A DNA stretch of 5,130 bases from JAYZVT01 sp050248375 (GTDB lineage Bacteria; Pseudomonadota; Alphaproteobacteria; Rhizobiales; Methyloligellaceae): NCBI GenBank assembly GCA_050248375.1, contig JBFWSL010000246.1, positions 1-5,130 of the forward strand, read 5' to 3'. Under the pieces are notes generated by a model. That model ran no database searches. It saw only the letters and a program-made list of their open reading frames with translations, and was not told the origin of the DNA. Made by a program: the position numbers and the translations under genes. This document shows positions 1-5,130 of the stretch, in pieces (the stretch's first letter is position 1; each line of letters starts with the position of its first letter).

Positions 1-99
1 GCCAGCGCGGTGGTCTACATGGCCAGCCTGCCGCTCGAGGTGAACGTGCAGTTCATGACCATCATGGCGACGAAGATGCCGTTCGTGGGTCGCGGTTGA
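1..99 (+). CDS. C-terminal fragment of a probable short-chain dehydrogenase/reductase
   Basis: The first reading frame is open from the window edge and ends in TGA at 97-99, giving 32 residues of a protein whose start lies outside the window. The tail contains VVYMASLPLEVNVQFMTIMA and then TKMPFVGRG. The MASLP...N.QFMT.MATKMP pattern resembles the C-terminal end of NAD(P)-dependent SDR oxidoreductases, where a short helix is followed by a segment closing over the active site. The catalytic Tyr-x-x-x-Lys and the N-terminal Gly-rich nucleotide motif are not in view, so the substrate cannot be guessed. The gene converges on the cold-shock gene with a 65-bp gap. The reading frame is secure; the family call is moderate and rests on remembered family resemblance. 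Confidence 0.6.
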   Translation, partial: ASAVVYMASLPLEVNVQFMTIMATKMPFVGRG

Positions 100-105
100 C
101 GCGCG

Positions 106-136
106 AAAAAAAGCCGCCGGACTTGCGTCCGGCGGC
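106..136 (-). terminator. Rho-independent terminator of the cold-shock gene
   Basis: GCCGCCGGA (113-121) and TCCGGCGGC (128-136) form a perfect 9-bp GC-rich stem around a 6-nt loop. Seven A residues (106-112) lie on the left, which read as a T-tract directly after the hairpin on the minus strand. It sits 28 bp beyond the csp stop codon. On the plus strand the hairpin is not followed by a T-run, so it is a weaker terminator for the convergent dehydrogenase gene, although the hairpin alone could slow that transcript. Confidence 0.88.
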
Positions 137-164
137 CTGTCATTCCAATGCCTCGCGGGCGAGA

Positions 165-380
165 CTACTGGGCGAGCTGGATGTTGGCGGCCTGCTTGCC
201 GCGGCCGCGCGGGTCATCCTGGATCTCGAAGGTAACCTTCTGACCTTCATCGAGGGCCGGCAGGCCGGACCGCTCAAGGGCAGTGATGTGGACGAAAACG
301 TCCTTCTCTCCGCTCTCGGGGGCAATGAAGCCGAAGCCACGCGAGTGATTGAAGAACTTGACAGTGCCGTTAACGCGCAT
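165..380 (-). CDS. CspA-family cold-shock protein
   Basis: This encodes 71 residues, the usual size for a single cold-shock domain. The family folds as a five-stranded OB barrel that binds single-stranded RNA or DNA in the cytoplasm and acts as an RNA chaperone or transcription antiterminator. The start NGTVKFFN is typical. RNP1 is seen as RGFGFI (residues 14-19) and RNP2 as VFVHI (28-32), followed by the common ALERSGL and EGQKV segments. F10 stands where many relatives have Trp. The ATG at 378-380 is preceded on the minus strand by GGAGAGGA (391-398) with a 10-nt spacer, a good ribosome binding site. The gene is monocistronic by appearance: it has its own terminator downstream and a 215-bp gap to hemF upstream. 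Bacteria often carry several csp paralogues, so whether this copy is cold-induced cannot be told from the protein. Confidence 0.95.
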   Translation of the reverse strand: MRVNGTVKFFNHSRGFGFIAPESGEKDVFVHITALERSGLPALDEGQKVTFEIQDDPRGRGKQAANIQLAQ

Positions 381-439
381 CGGGGAAAAATCCTCTCCCG
401 TTTCAGTTTCAAGTCAAACCGGACCCAGAATCCCAACGG

Positions 440-467
440 GAATTCTCGGCCACCTCAGAATTTTCGG
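440..467 (-). repeat. Imperfect direct repeat in the csp leader
   Basis: GAATTCTCGG (440-449) and GAATTTTCGG (458-467) are 10-bp direct repeats with one mismatch and starts 18 bp apart. The same block also contains AATTCT (441-446) and its inverse AGAATT (457-462) around a 10-nt loop, so it could alternatively form a short AU-rich hairpin in the csp transcript. Spacing of nearly two helical turns would suit a protein-binding pair, but no known operator is recognised. Confidence 0.4.
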
Positions 468-541
468 GAAAGGTCGTCGAAATCTCGATACGTCTTCGCC
501 GGTCAATCCGAGTCCGCGCCGATGGGCGCGCCGGTGGCTCT

Positions 542-570
542 GATATGGGCCCACGCGGGCGCTTTGACAA
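542..570 (-). promoter_or_regulatory. Candidate promoter for the cold-shock gene
   Basis: On the minus strand a TTGTCA hexamer (565-570; five of six to TTGACA) is separated by exactly 17 bp from CATATC (542-547; three of six to TATAAT). This is the best sigma-70-like pair I found in the csp-hemF gap. It would start transcription near 535 and give an untranslated leader of about 155 nt before the csp ATG. The -10 match is weak, so this is a candidate only. Apart from this and the 440-467 repeats, I see no gene in 381-595. Confidence 0.35.
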
Positions 571-595
571 GTAAAATTGTAGGTAAATCGCAGCG

Positions 596-1528
596 TCACG
601 GCCACTTCACGGCGGGAGGCATGGAGGACAGGATGGAGTCCACGTTGCCGCCGGTCCGCAGGCCGAAGATGGTGCCGCGATCGTAGAGAAGGTTGAACTC
701 CACGTAGCGCCCGCGGCGCACGAGCTGCTCCTCGCGGTCCTTCATCGCCCATTCCATGTTGAAGTTCCGCATCACCAGCTCGGGATAGACCTTGAGGAAG
801 GCGCGGCCGACATCGCGGGTAAAGGCGAAGTCGGCGTCCCAGCCGCCCGCCTCCTCGCCGCTCGACAGGTAGTCGTAGAAGATGCCGCCGATGCCGCGCG
901 GTTCGCCGCGGTGCTTCAGGAAGAAATAGTCGTCGCACCACTGCTTGTAATGCCCGTAGTCCACATGGGCGTGCGCGTCGCAGGCGGCCTTCATGGCGGC
1001 GTGGAAGTCGCGCGTGTCGGGATCGTCCTGCACCCGGCGGCGGTCGAGCACCGGCGTCAGGTCGGCGCCGCCTCCGAACCAGGCTTTCGTCGTCACCACG
1101 AAACGGGTGTTCATGTGCACCGCGGGCACATGCGGATTGTGGGGGTGGATGATGAGGGAGACGCCGGACGCCCAGAAGCGCGGGTCCTCCGACGCACCGG
1201 GAATCTGGGTCCGGAACTCGGGGGCGAACTCGCCGTGGACGGTGGAGGTGTGCACGCCGGCCTTCTCGAACACGCGGCCGTGCAGCATCGACATGACGCC
1301 GCCGCCGCCGTCGGCGCCGGAATGATCCTTCCGGTTCCAGGGGGTGCGGACGAAACGGCCGGGTTCGCGATCGGAATAGGGTCCGGCCAGGGAATCCTCG
1401 ATGCGTTCGAGCGCCAGGCATATGGCGTCGCGAAGCTCCTCGAACCAGCCCCGCGCCGCTGCCTTGCGGTGTTCCAGGGTGGCCTCGTCGGGCAACGGAG
1501 GCGACGTTTCCAGGGTTTCGGCTGTCAT
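596..1528 (-). CDS. hemF: Oxygen-dependent coproporphyrinogen III oxidase
   Basis: The 310-residue protein catalyses the aerobic oxidative decarboxylation of two propionates of coproporphyrinogen III to vinyls, giving protoporphyrinogen IX in heme synthesis; known relatives are soluble cytoplasmic homodimers. Visible family blocks are DGGGGVMSMLHGRVFEKAGV (residues 73-92), SGVSLIIHPHNPHVPAVHMN (121-140), WFGGGADLTP (150-159), the signature region from KQWCDDYFFLKHR through GIGGIFYD (195-219), and the C-terminal RRGRYVEFNLLYDRGTIFGL (271-290). Asp283 in YDRGT occupies the place of the Asp implicated in catalysis in eukaryotic enzymes. The protein ends at MPPAVKWP and lacks the roughly 25-residue tail of enterobacterial HemF, which I believe is normal for alphaproteobacteria. 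I chose ATG 1528 because it gives the family length and follows AGGG at a 5-nt spacer; an in-frame TTG at 1603 would add 25 unconserved residues. It is divergent from the gene at 1680. Confidence 0.97.
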   Translation of the reverse strand: MTAETLETSPPLPDEATLEHRKAAARGWFEELRDAICLALERIEDSLAGPYSDREPGRFVRTPWNRKDHSGADGGGGVMSMLHGRVFEKAGVHTSTVHGEFAPEFRTQIPGASEDPRFWASGVSLIIHPHNPHVPAVHMNTRFVVTTKAWFGGGADLTPVLDRRRVQDDPDTRDFHAAMKAACDAHAHVDYGHYKQWCDDYFFLKHRGEPRGIGGIFYDYLSSGEEAGGWDADFAFTRDVGRAFLKVYPELVMRNFNMEWAMKDREEQLVRRGRYVEFNLLYDRGTIFGLRTGGNVDSILSSMPPAVKWP

Positions 1529-1617
1529 GGGGACCCTAGTTAGCGCCAATTCAACCCCGGGGGAACGGCCAGAAATGCCGCAATGCGCCGGAATCTGCCC
1601 CAATTGATGTCATGGCA

Positions 1618-1646
1618 TTGACCTTTCACGCGCGCATTCCCATCCT
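1618..1646 (+). promoter_or_regulatory. Weak candidate promoter for the exported protein gene
   Basis: TTGACC (1618-1623; five of six to the -35 consensus) is followed after 17 bp by CATCCT (1641-1646; three of six to TATAAT). It lies 34 bp upstream of the start codon in the 151-bp region between the divergent hemF and the gene at 1680. No convincing promoter for hemF was seen on the opposite strand, and no FNR-type TTGAT-N4-ATCAA box is present. Confidence 0.25.
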
Positions 1647-1679
1647 TTGCGTACCGGGGGTCGATCCGAGGAGGACACC

Positions 1680-2360
1680 ATGACCCGAATTCCCAGAATT
1701 CTGCTGGTTTCGGCGGGAGCTGGCGCGGTTGCGCTTGCCCTGGCGGGACCCGTCGCCGCGCAAGGCGACCAGACCAGGCAAGTGGCGGTGGAGCCCGCAA
1801 CCGTCCTGCCACCCAAGGTAGAATTAAAGGACAAGGCCGAAACCAAGGTGGCGGCCGACAAGCCGGCCGAACCGGCCGCGGCGGCGCCCGCGCCGGCGGA
1901 ACCCCCTGCCGCCGCGGCTCCGGCGGCACCGGCGGCTCCGGCGGCTCCGGCCGCGGCAGCCGCTCCGGCGGCGCCCGCACCCGCGGTTGCCGTGGTGCCC
2001 GCGGCACCTGCGCCTGAGGCCCTGTCCCCGCAGGAACTGGTGCTTGTCCTGCAGACCGAGCTGCACCGCGTAGGCTGCTATCTCGGCGCGCTCGACGGCA
2101 TCTGGGGCCCGCAGTCGGACTTTTCGCTGCGCGCCTTCGGCCACTTCGGCAAGATCACCGCGACCGATTTCGCGCCCTCGCCGGCCTGGCTCACGCACGT
2201 GAAGGGCTACGACAAGGCCGTCTGCCCGGCGAACTACGTCTACCAGCCGCCCGGCTATCGCGGCGGCTACGGTGGCGGCTACGGCTATCGCGGCGGCTAT
2301 GGGGGCGGCGGCTACTACGGCGGTGGCGGCGGCTATTACGGCGGCGGCCGGGGCTACTAA
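1680..2360 (+). CDS. Exported Ala/Pro-rich protein with a peptidoglycan-binding-like domain and Gly/Tyr-rich tail
   Basis: The 226-residue product has a Sec-type signal peptide: Arg-containing N terminus, hydrophobic core around residues 8-23 (LLVSAGAGAVALALAG) and a likely cut after VAA (27/28). A charged stretch (45-66) leads into an almost pure Ala/Pro segment (about 62-112), a flexible linker or wall-spanning spacer. Residues 115-183 resemble a PG_binding_1 domain: LQTELHRVGCYLGALDGIWG (124-143) and then SLRAF carry the usual L..G.Y.G..DG.WG pattern. Cys133 and Cys182 are the only cysteines and could form a disulfide in the periplasm. The tail (192-226) is nearly all Gly, Tyr and Arg. ATG 1680 follows GAGGAGG (1668-1674) with a 5-nt spacer, which decides the start over TTG 1647. 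Binding to peptidoglycan is an inference from one short domain; no enzymatic domain is present. Confidence 0.85.
   Translation: MTRIPRILLVSAGAGAVALALAGPVAAQGDQTRQVAVEPATVLPPKVELKDKAETKVAADKPAEPAAAAPAPAEPPAAAAPAAPAAPAAPAAAAAPAAPAPAVAVVPAAPAPEALSPQELVLVLQTELHRVGCYLGALDGIWGPQSDFSLRAFGHFGKITATDFAPSPAWLTHVKGYDKAVCPANYVYQPPGYRGGYGGGYGYRGGYGGGGYYGGGGGYYGGGRGY
1863..2015 (+). repeat. Low-complexity Ala/Pro-coding repeat tract
   Basis: This tract encodes residues 62-112 and is built from irregular GCG-GCN-CCG codon triplets, with units such as GCGGCTCCG and GCGGCACCG repeated in tandem around 1916-1950. It is in-frame, so slippage in steps of 9 bp would change the linker length without breaking the protein. 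Length polymorphism between strains is therefore expected, which is an inference. Confidence 0.75.
2253..2357 (+). repeat. Gly/Tyr-coding repeat tract at the C terminus
   Basis: The last 35 codons are dominated by GGC, GGT and TAC/TAT in short motifs (GYRGGYGGG, GYGYRGGYGGG, GYYGGGGGYYGGG). Such tails occur in many alphaproteobacterial secreted proteins and are expected to be disordered. Their role is unknown here; Tyr-rich Gly repeats could support self-association or adhesion to the envelope, but nothing in the sequence proves this. Confidence 0.75.
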
Positions 2361-2387
2361 CGCCCGGTTAACCAATACCTCGGACGG

Positions 2388-2411
2388 CGGTGGCGGCGCG
2401 AGCCGCCACCG
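2388..2411 (+). terminator. Strong GC hairpin with GCGA tetraloop, possible terminator
   Basis: CGGTGGCGGC (2388-2397) and GCCGCCACCG (2402-2411) pair perfectly over 10 bp around a GCGA loop of the GNRA class. It lies 27 bp after the stop codon at 2358-2360 and before the kinase gene, a position expected for transcription termination or 3'-end protection. No T-tract follows on either strand, so intrinsic termination is uncertain. The remainder of 2412-2574 shows only a weak 6-bp inverted repeat (TGCCCG 2469-2474, CGGGCA 2490-2495) and no clear sigma-70 promoter. Confidence 0.5.
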
Positions 2412-2574
2412 GTTGCCCGTGCCCGCGTGAATCCGCGCGAGTCCGCCATTTCTCACGCCGCGCGCCCTTGCCCGGGCTCAATTCGCCGGCGGGCAGTCTT
2501 AATGCTGCAAAAAGATTTGCTGCCTAAGCTGGGAGCCGTGAGTTTCCGGTTCCAGGTACAGGGTTGAGTCTGCC

Positions 2575-5130
2575 TTGCTGAAGTCTGTTGCAGGTCTGGT
2601 GGCGCCTTTGCGCGATGGCCTTGCCGCGCTGTCCGGCCAGCGGCAAAAGGCCAGCCTGCGCGATATCGTGGAAGTCTCCGGGGACTGGTTCTGGGAGATG
2701 GACGCCGACCTGCGCTTCTCCTACATCTCGGAGGGTTTCTTCGAGACCTTCGGCCTCGCGCCGGAACAGATCATCGGCAAGACGCGGTTCGAGGTCGCCA
2801 GCTACGACCCGGAATCCGAACACTGGCGGAAGCACAGGGAAAACCTGGAGAGCCGCAAGCAGTTCCGGGACTTCGAATTCGACTTCGCGACGCGGGGCGA
2901 GATCTGCCATGTGCGTATCAGCGGCAAGCCCGTGTTCGACCGGAAGGGGTCGTTCATCGGCTATGTCGGCATGGGCACCGACAAGACCGCGGAGGTGAAG
3001 GCGCGGCGTGCGCTCGAAGCCAGTGAGAAGCAGTTCCGCAACCTGATCGAGGGATCGATCCAGGGCATATTCATCCACGACGACTGGGACATCCTGTTCG
3101 CCAACCAGTCGCTGGCGGACTGCCTCGGCTATTCCTGTCATCTGGAAGTGCTGGACCTGGTGCGCGTGGAAAACGTCATCGCGCCGGAAGAGGTGGAGCG
3201 CCTGCGCGGCTACCACACGGCGCGGCGCACCGGCAAGTTCGCGCCGGCCGCCTACGAAGTGCAGTGCGTCCGCAAGGATGGCTCGAAGGTCTGGTGCGAG
3301 TTCCGCACCACGCCGACCATGTGGCAGGGCAAGCCCACCTTCCAGTGCATGGTGGCCGACATCTCCGAGCGCAAGGCAGCGCAGGAGGCATTGCAGAAGC
3401 AGAACGCCATGCTGCTCAGGCGCGACAAGCAACTCGTCGACCAGAACGAGCGCTTCAACGCGGCGCTGGCGAACATGTCGCAAGGCATCTGCCTGTTCGA
3501 CGCCGACCAGCGCCTCATCGTCTCCAACCAGCGCTACGCCGAGATCTACGGGCTCGATCCGGAGTTGCTGCAGCCCGGCACCTCGCTGCGCGAAATTCTC
3601 CAGTACCGCATCGGCAAGGGACTTTTCGCGGGCGAAAGCCCCGAGGCCTACATCGAGGAGCGGATGAAGTGGGTGAGCTCGGGCAAGCGGGCGGTGAAGC
3701 TGCAAAAGCTCACCGACGGGCGCACCATCGAGATCTGCCATCAGCCGATGGCGGGGGGCGGCTGGCTGACCACCCATGAGGACATCACCGCCGGCGTCGA
3801 GGCGGACGCCACGCTGCGCAAGCGCGACGAGCTGTTCACCAAGGCCTTCCAGGCGTGCCCGGCGGCGTTCGCCATTTCCACGCCGGTGGAAGGGCGGCTC
3901 TACGACGTCAACGACGCGTTCCTCTCGACGCTGGGTTACGATCTCGACGAGGTCAAGGGCAAGTCCTCCCATCAGCTCGGCATCTGGGTGGACAAGGCCC
4001 AGCGCCGCCGGTTCATCGACCTGGTGCTCAAGAACGGCTCGGTGCGCGACTTCTACGGCAAGTGGGTGACCAAGTCGGGCAAGCAGATCGAGGTGCTGGT
4101 CGCGGGCGAACTGTTCGAGTTCGAGGGCGAGACGCGGCTGTTGTCGCTGGCGCAGGACATCACCGAGCGCAGCCGCACGCTGGATATCCTGCGCGCGACG
4201 ATCGCCAATTTCCCGGGCGGCATCAGCATCTTCGACGGCAATCTCAACCTGCTCATGGCCAACCAGCAGTTCTATGAAATGCTCGGGTTCCCGCAGGACA
4301 GGCTCGCGGTGGGCGCGAACCTCGAGGCGTTCTTCCGCTTCAACGCGGAGCGCGGCGAATACGGTCCCGGCGACATCGAGCAGCAGGTGCGCGAGCGCAT
4401 GGAGCTCGCCTGGAAGTTCGAGGCGCACCATTTCGAGCGCGAGCGGCCGGACGGCACCATCCTGGAGGTCCGCGGTTTCCCGATCCCCGAGGGCGGTTTT
4501 GTCACCAGCTACGTGGACATCACCGAGCGCAAGAAGGCCGACGCCGACCTGAAGAAGAGCGAGGAGCTCTTCGTGAAAGCCTTCCATGCGGTGCCGGCGA
4601 TGTTCGCCATCTCCGATCCGGAGACGGGCAAGCATTACGACGTCAACGACGCCTGGGTCGCGACGCTGGGCTACTCCCGCCATGACGCGTCGGAGAAATC
4701 CGTGCTCGACCTCGGCGTCTGGGAATCCCAGGAAGAGCGGCAGCACTTCGTCAAGCTGCTCAAGGCGCAGGGTTCGGTGCGCGGATACGAGGCGCGCATG
4801 CGGGCAAAGGACGGCCGCATGCTGGATGTGGTCATCGCGGGCGAATACGTCACGGTCCGCGGCGAGCCGCGTATGTTCGTGGTGTCGCAGGACGTCACCC
4901 ACCAGAAGCGCGCCGATGCGCTGCTGCGCGGCCAGAAGGACAACCTGCAGCGCCGTGTCGAGCAGGCCACCGCCGAACTGAAGGTGAAGGCAACCGAACT
5001 CGAGGCGGCGCTGTCCAAGGAAAAAGAGCTGAACGAGATGCAGCGTCAGTTCGTATCGATGGCGTCGCACGAATTCCGCACGCCACTGGCGGTGATCGAC
5101 AGCTCGGTCCAGCGGCTGATGCGGCACAAG
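2575..5130 (+). CDS. Multi-PAS sensor histidine kinase, cut at the window edge
   Basis: The frame is open from 2542 to the last base, giving 852 residues from the proposed start with no stop. Six PAS domains are read: PAS1 about 30-138 (SGDWFWEMDADLRFSYIS), PAS2 154-267, PAS3 294-405, PAS4 421-532, PAS5 536-653 and PAS6 662-778; most end in DIT/DISERK-type linkers. PAS3 and PAS5 look like the PAS_7 variety. A charged helical segment (about 780-825) follows and leads to the H-box SHEFRTPLAVID, with His832 as the predicted autophosphorylation site. The ATP-binding domain, and any receiver domain, lie beyond the window. No membrane segment or signal peptide is present, so it should sense cytoplasmic cues; ligands are unknown. 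The start is uncertain: TTG 2575 (CAGGG 11 nt upstream) and GTG 2599 are candidates, while the first in-frame ATG (2698) would cut into PAS1. No partner regulator is visible. Confidence 0.93.
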   Translation, partial: MLKSVAGLVAPLRDGLAALSGQRQKASLRDIVEVSGDWFWEMDADLRFSYISEGFFETFGLAPEQIIGKTRFEVASYDPESEHWRKHRENLESRKQFRDFEFDFATRGEICHVRISGKPVFDRKGSFIGYVGMGTDKTAEVKARRALEASEKQFRNLIEGSIQGIFIHDDWDILFANQSLADCLGYSCHLEVLDLVRVENVIAPEEVERLRGYHTARRTGKFAPAAYEVQCVRKDGSKVWCEFRTTPTMWQGKPTFQCMVADISERKAAQEALQKQNAMLLRRDKQLVDQNERFNAALANMSQGICLFDADQRLIVSNQRYAEIYGLDPELLQPGTSLREILQYRIGKGLFAGESPEAYIEERMKWVSSGKRAVKLQKLTDGRTIEICHQPMAGGGWLTTHEDITAGVEADATLRKRDELFTKAFQACPAAFAISTPVEGRLYDVNDAFLSTLGYDLDEVKGKSSHQLGIWVDKAQRRRFIDLVLKNGSVRDFYGKWVTKSGKQIEVLVAGELFEFEGETRLLSLAQDITERSRTLDILRATIANFPGGISIFDGNLNLLMANQQFYEMLGFPQDRLAVGANLEAFFRFNAERGEYGPGDIEQQVRERMELAWKFEAHHFERERPDGTILEVRGFPIPEGGFVTSYVDITERKKADADLKKSEELFVKAFHAVPAMFAISDPETGKHYDVNDAWVATLGYSRHDASEKSVLDLGVWESQEERQHFVKLLKAQGSVRGYEARMRAKDGRMLDVVIAGEYVTVRGEPRMFVVSQDVTHQKRADALLRGQKDNLQRRVEQATAELKVKATELEAALSKEKELNEMQRQFVSMASHEFRTPLAVIDSSVQRLMRHK
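3454..4908 (+). repeat. Tandem duplication of a PAS_7-PAS unit within the kinase
   Basis: Residues 294-532 (PAS3-PAS4; 3454-4170) and 536-778 (PAS5-PAS6; 4180-4908) have matching domain order and nearly equal length. PAS4 and PAS6 align without gaps over about 112 residues with about 49 identities by hand count, sharing ELF.KAF, FAIS, YDVNDA, TLGY, GSVR and AGE. The linkers entering them also match (DIT...AD..L.K..ELF). PAS3 and PAS5 are more diverged but share the FD....L..N...YE-type core and an ERM segment. Divergence shows the duplication is old. Confidence 0.75.

Noticed and set aside
564..589. A perfect TTGACA on the plus strand just past the hemF stop codon, as a possible antisense promoter
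   Set aside because: No acceptable -10 hexamer lies at 16-18 bp, the nearest TAAATC being only 14 bp away; the site overlaps the better-spaced minus-strand pair.
96..686. A 196-codon plus-strand frame across csp and the end of hemF
   Set aside because: It runs antisense to two well-supported genes and through a terminator hairpin, and its composition is not protein-like.
414..1421. A second 335-codon minus-strand frame overlapping hemF
   Set aside because: Its product is Arg/Pro-rich and featureless, and the overlapping frame carries the whole conserved HemF sequence including its signature.
1824..2456. A minus-strand frame rich in Arg and Gly opposite the exported protein
   Set aside because: It is the complement of the Ala/Pro and Gly/Tyr repeat tracts; the plus strand has a signal peptide and a strong ribosome binding site.
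2492..2505. GG-N10-GC pattern resembling a sigma-54 promoter ahead of the kinase
   Set aside because: Only the invariant pairs and a few flanking bases match; such a pattern is frequent by chance in GC-rich DNA and no enhancer-binding site is recognised.
2524..5127. An open frame of 867 codons on the minus strand opposite the kinase
   Set aside because: It mirrors the kinase frame exactly in extent and is explained by GC-rich codon use, which removes stops from the complementary frame. Its product is a Leu/Arg/Ala/His-rich string with no recognisable domain, while the plus strand gives six PAS domains and an H-box.

Overview
The window is GC-rich, and its proteins look alphaproteobacterial, possibly Rhodospirillales-like. 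The evidence is a coproporphyrinogen oxidase ending at an SMPPAVKWP terminus, a CspA-family protein of alphaproteobacterial style, a secreted Ala/Pro-rich protein with a Cys-containing peptidoglycan-binding-like domain, and a cytoplasmic histidine kinase with many PAS domains. The taxonomic call is an inference from protein style only.

Layout. Positions 1-99 hold the last 32 codons and stop of a plus-strand gene, probably a short-chain dehydrogenase/reductase. It converges on a minus-strand cold-shock gene (165-380). Between them lies a rho-independent terminator whose T-tract serves the minus strand. A 215-bp gap (381-595) separates csp from the minus-strand hemF (596-1528) and holds a plausible csp promoter and a long presumed 5' leader. 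hemF and the plus-strand exported protein gene (1680-2360) diverge from a 151-bp region. A 214-bp gap with a strong GC-rich hairpin follows. The plus-strand sensor kinase then runs from about 2575 off the right edge, cut just after its phospho-acceptor His motif.

The genes do not form one pathway. They look like ordinary chromosomal housekeeping genes (cold-shock RNA chaperone, aerobic heme synthesis) beside an envelope protein and a large signalling kinase. The most notable points are in the kinase: at least six PAS domains, four of which look like a tandem duplication of a two-domain unit, and a second PAS domain unusually rich in cysteine. The low-complexity exported protein and the long leader of the csp gene also merit a look. 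I found no mobile element, CRISPR array, tRNA or rRNA, and nothing that amounts to a clearly new system.
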